The position numbers were made by a program, and so were the translations under genes. A stretch of 59,576 nucleotides of DNA from an uncultured Lachnospiraceae bacterium (GTDB lineage: Bacteria > Bacillota > Clostridia > Lachnospirales > Lachnospiraceae). Positions 51,202-59,576 of the stretch are shown piece after piece; position 1 is the first letter of the stretch; every line of letters begins with the position of its first letter. The notes below the pieces were generated by a model. That model saw only the letters and a program-made list of their open reading frames with translations, was not told where the DNA came from and made no database searches. Location: the NCBI GenBank assembly GCA_949948715.1, contig CATLGW010000013.1, positions 1 to 59,576 of the forward strand. The letters are read 5' to 3'.

Positions 51202-51354
51202 ATGGAAGAAAAGGTCTACAAGGTTATGAAAGGCGCCGGAGCCATGAATATTGCGCTGGGAACCATCTCCCTGGTGGTGGGGCTGGTGACGGGCGTTTTG
51301 CTGATTGTGGCAGGGGCTAAGCTGCTGGCGGGCAAGGCGAAGCTGTTATTCTGA
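51202..51354 (+). CDS. 50-residue membrane protein
   Basis: A short gene that size filters would miss: ATG 51202 to TGA 51354, with GGAGGA 51190-51195 in place. It starts MEEKVYKVMKGAGAMNIALG and carries one or two hydrophobic helices (TISLVVGLVTGVLLIVAGAKLL) before a short basic end (AGKAKLLF). Unknown function. It sits between pyrE and a terminator, so it is probably the last gene of the pyrE unit. Confidence 0.65.
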   Translation: MEEKVYKVMKGAGAMNIALGTISLVVGLVTGVLLIVAGAKLLAGKAKLLF

Positions 51355-51376
51355 TGTTTCCAAAGCAGGATTTAGA

Positions 51377-51408
51377 GGGCATTTCCCCAGGGGAGTGCCT
51401 TTTATCTT
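51377..51408 (+). terminator. Intrinsic terminator after the pyrE unit
   Basis: GGGCATTTCCC pairs with GGGGAGTGCC and TTTTATCTTT follows. The hairpin lies between two small membrane protein genes. Confidence 0.7.
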
Positions 51409-51426
51409 TCAGGGGACGGAGTGTAT

Positions 51427-51741
51427 ATGAAGAGAAAATATATTTACACTGACAAAAGACATTCCAACAGGGCGGTAATGTCCGCCATCTTGGGTATCAT
51501 AAGTAATGGGTCTCTGGCGGCGGTGATCTACCTGAGCTTTCAAAAGAACGGGGAGGTCCCCCACGGGTATGGGGTGACGGGGGTGCTTGCGGTGCTTTAC
51601 TCCCTGGTGGGGCTGGGGATGGGTGTCGTCACTGTCAGAGATAAGACATACTATCGTCTTTTTCCCTGGCTGGGCATATTGCTGAACACTTTGGCGCTGG
51701 GGATTTTGGCGCTGATTATTTATCTGGCAACCATGGTTTGA
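51427..51741 (+). CDS. Small three-helix membrane protein
   Basis: About 104 residues. A basic N-terminus (KRKYIYTDKRHSNRAVMS) is followed by three hydrophobic helices (AILGIISNGSLAAVIYLSF, VLAVLYSLVGLGMGVV, LGILLNTLALGILALIIYL). From memory it resembles small Lachnospiraceae membrane proteins of the DUF6142 type, but I cannot verify that. ATG 51427 is better spaced from GGAG than GTG 51421. No promoter is obvious after the preceding terminator, so it may be read through. Confidence 0.65.
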   Translation: MKRKYIYTDKRHSNRAVMSAILGIISNGSLAAVIYLSFQKNGEVPHGYGVTGVLAVLYSLVGLGMGVVTVRDKTYYRLFPWLGILLNTLALGILALIIYLATMV

Positions 51742-51764
51742 GTGAGGAAATGGGGGATGGCAGG

Positions 51765-53879
51765 ATGACGGATGAGGATGAAAAAATGGAAACGGCGGAA
51801 GAATTGATTCGGGAGCGGTGGGAATTGTGCCTTGACCGAATTGGTCAAATACCCTCCGAGCCTTTCGGAGAGCCGACCTTTGAGGATTACTTTTCTAAAA
51901 TGGCAGTCTTTTTGACGCAGATGGAGGAGACCCGGTGCTTTGTGGCGGGGGGAGGGATCCGGGAGGCCTCCCTGGAGGAACTGGCGGAGAGAAACCGTCG
52001 GCTGTACGGGGATATTATGCCGGAACAATACGGGGAGAGCTACGCCAATCCCGCCTACGCCGTGAGGATGCTGGGAGAGGAGTATGGCAGGATGCTGTCC
52101 TTTCTCTATGCGGAGCTTCGAAGCCTTATCGGATTTGCCCATGAGGGGCGGCTTTTTGAGCTGGTGATCAGAGGGGAGCTTTTTTTGGAGGTCTATACCG
52201 CCTTTCTCTACGAGTGGGAGGAGAAGCACGGTCTCCCTTCCCCTGAGGAAATTCGGCAGATTCTGTACTTTTTTGTGAACGATTACGCGGATGAGACGGC
52301 CAGACAGCGCATCCGGGAGCTGGTGGAGCCGGAGGGAAATTTTGCCGCGGACATCCTTTCAGGCAGCGATTTTACCGACCTTAGATATCTCTATGCCTAC
52401 GGCGAGTATGTGGGCGGGAATGAGCTCGAGACAGCCCGCTTTCTCACGGGGCTGTCGCCGGAGACGCTGCGCTTGATGGCGGATACCTGCACCGAGGGGT
52501 ATCGCAGGGGATTTGAGGTCGGAAACAAGGACCTGTCCGTCAAGGGCACGGTGGAGCTTCGCTATCGTCTGGGCTTTGAGCCTATGATGCGTCTGGCGGC
52601 GGAGAATTTTAAAAGGCTGGGCCTTGCGCCCACGGTGCACCGGGCGGCCTCCAGCATACTCTATCACCCCACTCTCTTTAAAAACGGTTATTATGGCGGA
52701 ACGCCCAACAGGCAGTATGAATTTGATCATAAGGATGACAGGGCGCTCTTTCTGGACAAAAACTATGTGAACCGCACTTTGGAGGTGACCCGGTCGGCCT
52801 TTGAGGAATACAGGCTGCAAGCCCGCCGTTACGCCGGCCCCGCGGTGGTGGAGACCTTTGGGGAGCCGGGCTTTGAGCCGGTGAACAAGGCGGAATGTCT
52901 GAGGCTTTCAGGGGAGCAGAACCGTCTGTGGGTAGAGTACCGGGCCCGGGCGGGAGAGTTGCAGAGAGAGTATATACCGGAGGAGGAGCGAAGCTTTACT
53001 ATCATAGCCTTTCCCGTGCCTGAGATTGGACCCTGCTTTTCGTCTCTCTTTTATGATATTATCCGGGTGAACACCCTGGACTACAGTCTGTATCAGAGGA
53101 TTCAGCAGACGCTGATCGAAGCCCTGGATCAGGGGACGGCCTGTGAGATCCGGGGAAGGGAGGGCAACCGCACCGACCTTAGGGTGAGTCTTTTCCCGAT
53201 TCGGGACAAGACCCGTGAGACCGGATTTGAAAACTGTGTGGCGGATGTGAATATTCCGGTGGGAGAGGTCTTTACCTCGCCCAGGCTTAAAGGGACCGAG
53301 GGACTGCTCCATGTGAGACGCGTGTATTTAAACGGCCTGGAATACCGGGGGCTTGCCCTGCGTTTTTCGGACGGCATGGTGCGGGATTACACCTGTGAAA
53401 ATTTTGAGCGGGAGGAGGAAAACCGGGCTTTTATCCGGGAGAATCTCCTGTTTCGCCACGACACGCTTCCCATGGGGGAGTTTGCCGTGGGCACTAACAC
53501 CACGGCCTATGTGGCGGCAAGGAAATACGGTGTGGAGGATAAGCTGCCCATTCTGATTGCGGAAAAGATGGGGCCGCATTTTGCGGTGGGGGACACCTGC
53601 TACTCCCATGCGGAGGAGATAAGGGTGTTTAACCCCGACGGCAGGGAGATCGCCGCCAGGGATAACGAGATCTCCCTTTTGCGTCACACCAGACCCGCGG
53701 AGGCGTATTTCAACTGCCATACGGACATCACCATTCCCTATGACGAGCTGGGGGAGCTTAGCGTGGTGAGGGAGGACGGAAGCAAAATCACCCTGATACG
53801 GGACGGACGCTTTGTACTGGCGGGGACGGAGGAGCTGAATATCCCCCTGGACAGCCCGGAAAATAATAAAAATTTATAA
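51765..53879 (+). CDS. M29-type aminopeptidase with long N-terminal extension
   Basis: A metal-dependent exopeptidase that removes N-terminal residues from peptides. Residues about 330-704 are the M29 (AmpS/PepS) domain. Candidate ligands are the Glu in PVGEVFTSP, the Glu and His in AEKMGPHFAVGDTCYSH, and the His and Asp in CHTDITIPY. M29 enzymes are usually about 370-410 residues. The first 300 residues form an extra helical domain I do not recognise. The frame opens at TTG 51738. ATG 51765 has the best ribosome site (GGGGGATGG), and ATG 51750 is possible. Confidence 0.8.
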   Translation: MTDEDEKMETAEELIRERWELCLDRIGQIPSEPFGEPTFEDYFSKMAVFLTQMEETRCFVAGGGIREASLEELAERNRRLYGDIMPEQYGESYANPAYAVRMLGEEYGRMLSFLYAELRSLIGFAHEGRLFELVIRGELFLEVYTAFLYEWEEKHGLPSPEEIRQILYFFVNDYADETARQRIRELVEPEGNFAADILSGSDFTDLRYLYAYGEYVGGNELETARFLTGLSPETLRLMADTCTEGYRRGFEVGNKDLSVKGTVELRYRLGFEPMMRLAAENFKRLGLAPTVHRAASSILYHPTLFKNGYYGGTPNRQYEFDHKDDRALFLDKNYVNRTLEVTRSAFEEYRLQARRYAGPAVVETFGEPGFEPVNKAECLRLSGEQNRLWVEYRARAGELQREYIPEEERSFTIIAFPVPEIGPCFSSLFYDIIRVNTLDYSLYQRIQQTLIEALDQGTACEIRGREGNRTDLRVSLFPIRDKTRETGFENCVADVNIPVGEVFTSPRLKGTEGLLHVRRVYLNGLEYRGLALRFSDGMVRDYTCENFEREEENRAFIRENLLFRHDTLPMGEFAVGTNTTAYVAARKYGVEDKLPILIAEKMGPHFAVGDTCYSHAEEIRVFNPDGREIAARDNEISLLRHTRPAEAYFNCHTDITIPYDELGELSVVREDGSKITLIRDGRFVLAGTEELNIPLDSPENNKNL

Positions 53880-53897
53880 GAAATTTGCAGATATATA

Positions 53898-53926
53898 TTG
53901 CATCCCTTAGCTAATTTTAGTAAACT
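53898..53926 (+). promoter_or_regulatory. Promoter of the purine operon
   Basis: TTGCAT (53898-53903), 17-base spacer, TAAACT (53921-53926), about 85 bases before the purE ATG. Confidence 0.6.
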
Positions 53927-53938
53927 AGGGAATAGTTA

Positions 53939-53963
53939 GTGGTGGCAATCTGTGCGTCACCAC
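53939..53963 (+). promoter_or_regulatory. Hairpin in the purE leader
   Basis: GTGGTG (53939-53944) pairs with CACCAC (53958-53963) across a 13-base loop in the transcribed leader. No guanine riboswitch or PRPP-type motif is recognised. It could be a control element or chance. Confidence 0.35.
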
Positions 53964-54011
53964 AATATGTAGTGCTTTAGTACGATATAAAACGGTGTGG
54001 AGGAGGACATT

Positions 54012-54533
54012 ATGGCGGCAAAGGTTGGCATTGTGATGGGCAGTGACTCTGATATGCCCGTAATGGCGAAAGCGGCGGAGATATTGGACGAATTGGGCAT
54101 TCCCTATGAGATGGCGATTATCAGCGCTCACAGAGAGCCCGACGTATTCTTCGAGTACGCCAGAAGCGCGGAGGAAAAGGGCTTTAAGGTGATTATTGCG
54201 GGAGCCGGCATGGCGGCGCATCTGCCAGGTATGTGCGCGGCGATCTTTCCCATGCCCGTCATCGGAATTCCCATGCATACATCTTCCCTGGGAGGCCGGG
54301 ATTCCCTGTATTCCATCGTGCAGATGCCCTCCGGCATACCGGTGGCAACCGTGGCCATAGGCGGAGGAGCCAACGCGGGTCTTCTGGCGGCCAAAATTCT
54401 GGCCACATCGGACGGGGAGCTTCTGCGGAAGCTCAAGGAATACAGCGCGAAATTGAAAGCCCAGGTGGAGGCCAAGGACGCCGTCTTAAAGAGGGACGGC
54501 TATCGGGCGTATCTGGAGGGACAGAAGAAATAG
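54012..54533 (+). CDS. purE: N5-carboxyaminoimidazole ribonucleotide mutase
   Basis: Converts N5-CAIR to CAIR in purine synthesis. Class I signature [13 protein letters not shown] and ISAHREP with the catalytic His, then [13 protein letters not shown] and [18 protein letters not shown]. Length 173 is typical. GGAGGAGGA precedes ATG 54012. First gene of the pur cluster; no purK is seen in this window. Confidence 0.97.
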   Translation: MAAKVGIVMGSDSDMPVMAKAAEILDELGIPYEMAIISAHREPDVFFEYARSAEEKGFKVIIAGAGMAAHLPGMCAAIFPMPVIGIPMHTSSLGGRDSLYSIVQMPSGIPVATVAIGGGANAGLLAAKILATSDGELLRKLKEYSAKLKAQVEAKDAVLKRDGYRAYLEGQKK

Positions 54534-54562
54534 AGCGGCATACGACGGTTAGGAGAGAGAAA

Positions 54563-55594
54563 ATGGCGATGGATTATAAGAATGCCGGAGTGGATATCGA
54601 GGCGGGATACCGGTCCGTGGAATTGATGAAGGAGTATGTGAAGGGGACCATGCGTCCGGAGGTGCTGGGCGGAATCGGCGGTTTTTCAGGAGCCTTTTCC
54701 CTGGAGGCCTTAAAGGGCATGGAAAAGCCCGTGCTTCTGTCGGGCACGGACGGCGTGGGCACCAAGCTCAAGCTGGCTTTTCTTTTGGATAAGCATGATA
54801 CCATAGGCATTGACTGTGTGGCCATGTGCGTCAACGATGTGGCCTGCGCCGGGGGCGAGCCCCTGTTTTTCCTGGATTATATCGCCTGCGGCAAAAACGA
54901 GCCCGAAAAGATTGCGGCCATCGTGAAGGGCGTGGCGGAGGGCTGCAGGCAGGCGGGAGCCGCTCTGGTGGGCGGAGAGACTGCGGAGCATCCGGGGATG
55001 ATGCCGGAGGATGAGTATGATCTGGCGGGCTTTGCCGTGGGCGTGGCGGACGAGAAGGATTTGATCACGGGCGACGGTATTAAGCCCGGTGACGCTTTGA
55101 TAGGCATAGCTTCCTCCGGGGTGCATTCCAACGGTTTCTCTCTGATCCGCAAAGTCTTTGAGATGACGGAGGAAAGCCTGAACACCTACTATGAGGAGCT
55201 GGGGGCCACTCTTGGGGAAACCCTTCTTACCCCCACCAGAATATATGTGAAGGCTCTGCGGAGCGTGAAGGAAGCAGGGATTGCCGTGAAGGGCTGCAGC
55301 CATATTACGGGCGGCGGCTTCTATGAGAATATACCCAGGATGCTTCCCCAGGGCATTCGGGCGGCGGTGAAGCGGGACAGCTATGAGGTTCCGGCAATTT
55401 TTAAGCTGCTGCAGGAGAAAGGACAGATCGAGGAGCGGGTGATGTACAACACCTACAATATGGGATTGGGCATGGTGCTGGCCGTGGATTCCGCAGATGC
55501 CCTTCGGACGGCGGAGGCTCTTCGAGCCGCCGGGGAGACCGCATATGTGGTGGGAAGCTGCACGGCGGGGGAGAAAGGTGTGGATTTATGCTGA
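54563..55594 (+). CDS. purM: Phosphoribosylformylglycinamidine cyclo-ligase
   Basis: Closes the imidazole ring: FGAM plus ATP to AIR. AIRS fold with [10 protein letters not shown] near 40, the [14 protein letters not shown] motif, and [33 protein letters not shown] and [16 protein letters not shown] complete it. Length 343. It overlaps purN by seven bases, so translation is coupled. Ribosome site AGGAGAGAG. Confidence 0.97.
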   Translation: MAMDYKNAGVDIEAGYRSVELMKEYVKGTMRPEVLGGIGGFSGAFSLEALKGMEKPVLLSGTDGVGTKLKLAFLLDKHDTIGIDCVAMCVNDVACAGGEPLFFLDYIACGKNEPEKIAAIVKGVAEGCRQAGAALVGGETAEHPGMMPEDEYDLAGFAVGVADEKDLITGDGIKPGDALIGIASSGVHSNGFSLIRKVFEMTEESLNTYYEELGATLGETLLTPTRIYVKALRSVKEAGIAVKGCSHITGGGFYENIPRMLPQGIRAAVKRDSYEVPAIFKLLQEKGQIEERVMYNTYNMGLGMVLAVDSADALRTAEALRAAGETAYVVGSCTAGEKGVDLC

Positions 55595-56214
55595 GAGTGG
55601 TAGTGCTTGCATCCGGCGGCGGCACGAATCTGCAGGCTGTCATCGACGGGGTGGCGGCCGGGGATATCACCGGCGTCATGCTGGCGGGATTGATCTCCAA
55701 CAACAAGACGGTGAAAAGTTTGGAGAGGGCGCGTCTGGCGGGGATACCTGCCGTCAGCGTTTCTCCGAAGGACTATGAGGACAGGGAGGCCTTTCACAGG
55801 GCTCTCCTGGCTAAGGTGGATGAGTTTGAACCGGATCTCATCGTGCTGGCAGGTTTTCTGGTAGCCATACCGGAGGAGATGGTCAGGCGGTACGAGGGGC
55901 GGATCATTAATATACACCCCTCTCTGATTCCTTCCTTTTGCGGCGTGGGCTATTACGGTCTTAAAGTGCATGAGAAGGTTCTGGAGCGGGGAGTCAAGGT
56001 GACGGGAGCCACAGTGCATTTTGTCACCCAGGGCATGGATGAAGGCCCCATTATATCACAGCGGGCAGTATACATAGAGGAGGGGGATACCCCTGAGATT
56101 CTGCAGAGGCGCGTTATGGAGCAGGCGGAATGGATTCTGCTTCCCCGGGCCATAGACGATATTGCCAACGGGCGTGTGCGCATGGAAGACGGCAGATGTA
56201 AGAGAAGTGAGTAA
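55588..56214 (+). CDS. purN: Phosphoribosylglycinamide formyltransferase
   Basis: Adds a formyl group from 10-formyl-tetrahydrofolate to GAR. The start [18 protein letters not shown] binds phosphate. [12 protein letters not shown] carries the catalytic Asn and His, and [13 protein letters not shown] the Asp. Length 208. The C-terminal part is slightly longer than that of E. coli. ATG overlaps the purM end (ATGCTGA). Confidence 0.96.
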   Translation: MLRVVVLASGGGTNLQAVIDGVAAGDITGVMLAGLISNNKTVKSLERARLAGIPAVSVSPKDYEDREAFHRALLAKVDEFEPDLIVLAGFLVAIPEEMVRRYEGRIINIHPSLIPSFCGVGYYGLKVHEKVLERGVKVTGATVHFVTQGMDEGPIISQRAVYIEEGDTPEILQRRVMEQAEWILLPRAIDDIANGRVRMEDGRCKRSE

Positions 56215-56247
56215 CATACAAATACGCGTCAAAAGAGGTGATCGGCA

Positions 56248-57528
56248 ATGAAAGTGTTAATTGTAGGAAGCGGCGGCAGGGAGCACGCCATCGCAGTCAG
56301 CGTGGCGAAAAGCCCCAGGGTGGACAAAATTTACTGTGCCCCCGGCAATGCGGGAATCGGGCAGCTTGCGGAATGTGTGGATATCGGAGCCATGGAGTTT
56401 GAAAGGCTCACCGCTTTTGCCAAGGAAAATTCCGTCGATTTCGTGATTGTGGGGATGGATGACCCTCTGGTGGGAGGCTTGGTGGACGTTCTGGAGGCGG
56501 AGGGGATAAGATGCTTCGGCCCCCGGAAGAATGCGGCCATCCTGGAGGGAAGCAAGGCTTTTTCCAAAGATTTGATGAAGAAGTACAAAATTCCCACCGC
56601 TGCCTACGAAAACTTTGACGATCCCGGGGAGGCCGTGAGGTATCTGGAGGAGAGAGCAGACTATCCCGTGGTGTTAAAGGCGGACGGTCTGGCCCTGGGT
56701 AAGGGCGTGCTGATCTGTAATACAAAGGAGGAGGCTCTGGCCGGCGTGAGGACCATCATGGAGGATAAACAGTTCGGCGCCGCCGGGGACAGGATGGTGA
56801 TCGAGGAGTTTATCACGGGTCCCGAGGTCAGTGTGCTCTCTTTCGTGGACGGGAAAACCATACGGATTATGACGTCGGCACAGGATCACAAGCGGGCCCA
56901 GGACGGAGACAGGGGGCTCAATACCGGGGGCATGGGAACCTTTTCCCCCAGCCCGTTCTATACGGCTGAGGTGGATGCTTTCTGCAGGGAGCATATCTAT
57001 CAGGCTACGGTGGACGCCATGGCGGCGGAGGGCCGTCCTTTCAAGGGAGTGATTTTCTTCGGGCTGATGTTGACGCCTGCCGGCCCCAGAGTGTTGGAGT
57101 ATAACGCAAGGTTCGGAGATCCGGAGGCCCAGGTGGTGCTGCCCCGGATGAAGAACGATATTATCGAGGTGATGGAGGCCTGTGTGGACGGCACTCTTGA
57201 CAAAATAGAGCTGGAATTTGAAGACAACGCGGCGGTGTGCGTCGTGTTGGCCAGCCAGGGTTATCCCGTCTCCTATGAGAAGGGATTTAAGATTACGGGG
57301 CTTGAGCGTTTCGAGGGGGAGGAAGGGTATTTCTGCTTCCACGCCGGAACGAAGAGGACTGAGGAGGGCATTGTGACAAACGGCGGACGCGTTCTGGGGA
57401 TTACCGCCAAGGGTTCCACGCTCCTGGAGGCCAGAGCCAACGCTTACGGGGCTGCAGAGTGGGTCCGGTTTGACAACAAGTATATGAGGCATGACATCGG
57501 CAGAGCGATAGACGAAGTGCGGGAATAG
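56248..57528 (+). CDS. purD: Phosphoribosylamine-glycine ligase
   Basis: Joins phosphoribosylamine and glycine with ATP. The start VLIVGSGGREHAIAVSV is the PurD N-domain. ATP-grasp parts are YPVVLKADGLALGKGV, EEFITGPEVSVLSFVDG and GVIFFGLMLTPAGPRVLEYN with the metal-binding RFGDPEAQV. Length 426. AGAGGTGAT precedes ATG. Last pur gene in view. Confidence 0.97.
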   Translation: MKVLIVGSGGREHAIAVSVAKSPRVDKIYCAPGNAGIGQLAECVDIGAMEFERLTAFAKENSVDFVIVGMDDPLVGGLVDVLEAEGIRCFGPRKNAAILEGSKAFSKDLMKKYKIPTAAYENFDDPGEAVRYLEERADYPVVLKADGLALGKGVLICNTKEEALAGVRTIMEDKQFGAAGDRMVIEEFITGPEVSVLSFVDGKTIRIMTSAQDHKRAQDGDRGLNTGGMGTFSPSPFYTAEVDAFCREHIYQATVDAMAAEGRPFKGVIFFGLMLTPAGPRVLEYNARFGDPEAQVVLPRMKNDIIEVMEACVDGTLDKIELEFEDNAAVCVVLASQGYPVSYEKGFKITGLERFEGEEGYFCFHAGTKRTEEGIVTNGGRVLGITAKGSTLLEARANAYGAAEWVRFDNKYMRHDIGRAIDEVRE

Positions 57529-57573
57529 ATTATGTGGATCCGCGAGCCCCGGGCGTGCGGATATAAGAGAGGT

Positions 57574-58038
57574 ATGGGTAGCTATATGAGAGAAGGCTTG
57601 GTGAAGGAAGATCTGTATCACGCACCCCAGTCCTGCCCTGAATGCGGCGGGAGCGTGGTGTTTAAGGGAGTGGGTGAGTATAAGTGTGAGAGATGCGGCG
57701 CGGTGGCCTATGACGACTATGGCATCGTGCATATGTATCTGGAGAACCACAGGGGAGCTAACGCCGCGGAGGTGGAGGCGGCCACAGGCGTATCCCAGCG
57801 GTCCATCCGACAGATGTTGAAGGATTCCCGTCTGGAGGTGGCGGACGGTTCCAGGGTGGCCCTGCGCTGCGAGGCCTGCGGTCAGCCCATACGAAGCGGC
57901 CGGTATTGTCCCAGGTGCGAGGTGGAGGTGCATCGGGCCAAGGAGAACGAAAAGCACGAAAAGCTGATGAAGAACGCTCAGGGCTTCGGCTCGGCACAGC
58001 GCGGCGACGAGGGTCAGAAGCGTTTTGTCCGGGAGTAA
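57574..58038 (+). CDS. Double zinc-ribbon protein with helix-turn-helix (YvyF-like)
   Basis: About 154 residues. An N-terminal ribbon with CPECGG...CERCG is followed by a helical part (AAEVEAATGVSQRSIRQMLKD) that looks like a winged or MerR-like HTH. A second ribbon CEACGQ...CPRCE follows, then a Lys/Glu-rich end. The order resembles YvyF-type flagellar-operon proteins, but no flagellar gene is here. The start is uncertain (57532, 57574 or 57586). It directly follows purD and may share its transcript. Confidence 0.7.
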   Translation: MGSYMREGLVKEDLYHAPQSCPECGGSVVFKGVGEYKCERCGAVAYDDYGIVHMYLENHRGANAAEVEAATGVSQRSIRQMLKDSRLEVADGSRVALRCEACGQPIRSGRYCPRCEVEVHRAKENEKHEKLMKNAQGFGSAQRGDEGQKRFVRE

Positions 58039-58060
58039 ATAGCTTGCAGAAAGGAAACAG

Positions 58061-59576
58061 ATGAGAAAAATGAGGAAAGAACATTGGATACGGAAGGTTC
58101 TGCTGGGGGGTGCGTCCCTGCTGGCGGCACTCGCCATAGCGTTTGTGTCGGATGCCTTTTGCCTGGTGAGCTACGCCCAGAGCGAGTGCAGGGTGCTTGC
58201 CGCCAGCGGGAAGATACGCCAGGATGCCAGCACGGAGAGCACGGCTCTCGCCAGTGTGGAGAAGGATGACAAGCTCACCGTCAACGGGCAGATAGAGGGC
58301 GCGGACGGTAATGTTTGGTACAGAGTCTTTGTGAACGCCGAGTCCCTGGGATATATTCGCTCCGACTTGGTGGAGATCATGGGCGGCGCCACTCCGCCGT
58401 CACTGACTGCGACTGTCACCGCCAGCACCACCCCCGCTTCTCCGCCTGTGAGCGCCACGCCTCCGGAAAATCTGGAGCAGGTGAACCCGGTCAGTGCCAC
58501 CGTTACAGGGGGACAGGCCGTGCGTGTGAGGAGCGAGGCATCCACCACCAGCGGCCAGATCATCACCACCGCTGCCAGAGGAACGGCTCTGACCGTGTCG
58601 GGGCGGATTACGGAGAATTTGGAAAAGCCCTGGTACTGGGTTACCTTTACGGTGGACGGAGCCGAGGTGAGCGGTTTTATCCGTTCCGATTATGTGGATT
58701 TGTCGGCGGAGTTGACGCCTGTGGCGGCGGAACCGCCTGCGACGCCCGAACAGCCAACGGAGCCTACGGATCCTGTGGTTACGCCGGAGCCTGTGCCGGA
58801 GGAGCCTGTCAAGAGCTATGAAACACAGCTTCAGGGAGAAAAGTGGTGGCTGCTCGACAATATCAACGGTCAGCAGTATGATATTCAGAATATTTTCGAC
58901 ACGGTAAACGATAACCTGGCCCTCTATGAGGAGGACGAGAAGCTGATCAAGAACCTGAAAATCATCATCATCATGCTGGTGGTGGTAATACTGCTTCTGG
59001 GCATGGGATTGCTTATGGTGATCTTCAGGATGAAGGATATGTCTGATTCCGCCTACTTTGAGGAGGTGGAGAAGGATACTCTGCGAAGGAAAAGCGCTGA
59101 CCGGCCGCAGAATAACGGCGGGCAGAGAGCAGCCAAGTCCCAGGCGCCTCCCAGACAGCAGGGCAGGTCTCAGACGGTGCGGGACGTACAGGGAAGGCCC
59201 GCCCAGGACGGCAGACGCGCGGTGCAGACGGGCCGTCCGGTGCAGGGTTCTGCAAGCGGCAGGAATCCCCAGGGGGTTCGTCCCGTTCAGGGAGGCAGAC
59301 CTGTCCAGGGTGGCAGGGATCTCCAGGAGAGGCGTCCCGTCCAGGGAGGCAGATCAGTTCCGGGCGACAGGGATATGCAGGAGGGGAGACGCTCCGCCCA
59401 GGGTGACAGAGAGATGCAGGAGAGGCGTCCCGTCCAGGGGGGCAGACCTGTTCCGGGCGACAGGGATATGCAGGAGGGGAGACGCTCCGCCCAGGGTGAC
59501 AGAGAGATGCAGGAGAGGCGTCCCGTCCAGGGAGGCAGATCAGTTCCGGGCGACCGGGATATGCAGGAGGGGAGAC
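58061..59576 (+). CDS. SH3b-domain membrane protein with cytoplasmic basic repeats (runs off the window)
   Basis: No stop occurs from ATG 58061 to the end, so at least 505 residues. A signal or anchor helix lies at 12-32. Two bacterial SH3 domains (about 43-107 and 143-215) are joined by Thr/Pro-rich linkers. A single membrane helix is at about 300-322 (IIIIMLVVVILLLGMG). The cytoplasmic tail is rich in Arg, Gln and Gly and ends in 31-residue repeats (ERRPVQGGR.VPGDRDMQE). SH3b domains bind wall peptides. AAAGGAA precedes ATG. Confidence 0.78.
   Translation, partial: MRKMRKEHWIRKVLLGGASLLAALAIAFVSDAFCLVSYAQSECRVLAASGKIRQDASTESTALASVEKDDKLTVNGQIEGADGNVWYRVFVNAESLGYIRSDLVEIMGGATPPSLTATVTASTTPASPPVSATPPENLEQVNPVSATVTGGQAVRVRSEASTTSGQIITTAARGTALTVSGRITENLEKPWYWVTFTVDGAEVSGFIRSDYVDLSAELTPVAAEPPATPEQPTEPTDPVVTPEPVPEEPVKSYETQLQGEKWWLLDNINGQQYDIQNIFDTVNDNLALYEEDEKLIKNLKIIIIMLVVVILLLGMGLLMVIFRMKDMSDSAYFEEVEKDTLRRKSADRPQNNGGQRAAKSQAPPRQQGRSQTVRDVQGRPAQDGRRAVQTGRPVQGSASGRNPQGVRPVQGGRPVQGGRDLQERRPVQGGRSVPGDRDMQEGRRSAQGDREMQERRPVQGGRPVPGDRDMQEGRRSAQGDREMQERRPVQGGRSVPGDRDMQEGR
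59327..59576 (+). repeat. 93-bp in-frame tandem repeat
   Basis: Units begin at 59327, 59420 and 59513, the last cut by the window edge, with few differences. Each encodes 31 residues made of two related halves (RRPVQGG.../GRRSAQGDREMQE). Preceding 59240-59326 holds more diverged VQGGR units. Confidence 0.9.

Noticed and set aside
53927..54011. Guanine-type purine riboswitch before purE
   Set aside because: The conserved core of that riboswitch is not present in the leader.
59327..59576. CRISPR array
   Set aside because: The repeat units are contiguous with no spacers and are in frame with a coding region.

Overview
The window looks like a chromosomal stretch of a spore-forming, gut-type Clostridia, most likely Lachnospiraceae. 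GC is high by eye, ribosome sites are strong AGGAGG type, there is a GerMN sporulation/germination lipoprotein, a VicR/PhoP-type two-component pair, and LytTR/GHKL signalling. The genus is inference only. No rRNA, tRNA, CRISPR array, integrase or complete insertion sequence was seen.

Layout. 1-3864: the AT-rich 3' end of an unidentified gene abuts a hybrid sensor kinase that has lost its N-terminus, followed by an intracellular GH51 arabinofuranosidase. 4100-6916: a LytTR regulator, a GHKL kinase and a second LytTR regulator. 6928-26315: the most unusual region, a type IV secretion-like locus bounded by terminators. Its right arm encodes a VirD4/TraG ATPase, an Ig-like single-pass membrane protein, a polytopic VirB6/TrbL-like protein, a VirB3(PrgI)-VirB4 fusion ATPase with a long acidic tail, a basic coiled-coil protein and a 769-residue orphan. 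Its left arm, read divergently, encodes a 1724-residue secreted modular protein and a 211-residue orphan. No relaxase, integrase, partition gene or cell-wall hydrolase is visible, so it reads as a protein-export machine or a resident remnant rather than a mobile conjugative element. Three of its proteins end in Arg/Lys clusters, as some type IV substrates do.

26383-30341: accessory genes: a radical SAM protein, a GNAT, a PadR regulator with a clear tandem palindromic operator plus a membrane protein, and an HD hydrolase. 30441-37378: arginine biosynthesis (argC, argJ, argB, argD) with a GNAT and a half-size EamA transporter inserted, and a solute-binding protein coupled to argD. 37464-45867: a YdcZ transporter, comEA, a two-component pair, a GerMN lipoprotein, comEC and a MATE pump. 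46063-53879: holA, mscL (with a zinc ribbon), a TPR lipoprotein, pyrF, an unknown, pyrE, small membrane proteins and an M29-type aminopeptidase. 53898-57528: purE-purM-purN-purD. 57574-end: a zinc-ribbon protein and an SH3-domain membrane protein that runs off the window within a 93-bp tandem repeat.

Most right-hand genes are core metabolism and run in one direction. The 19-kb secretion-like locus is the accessory highlight.
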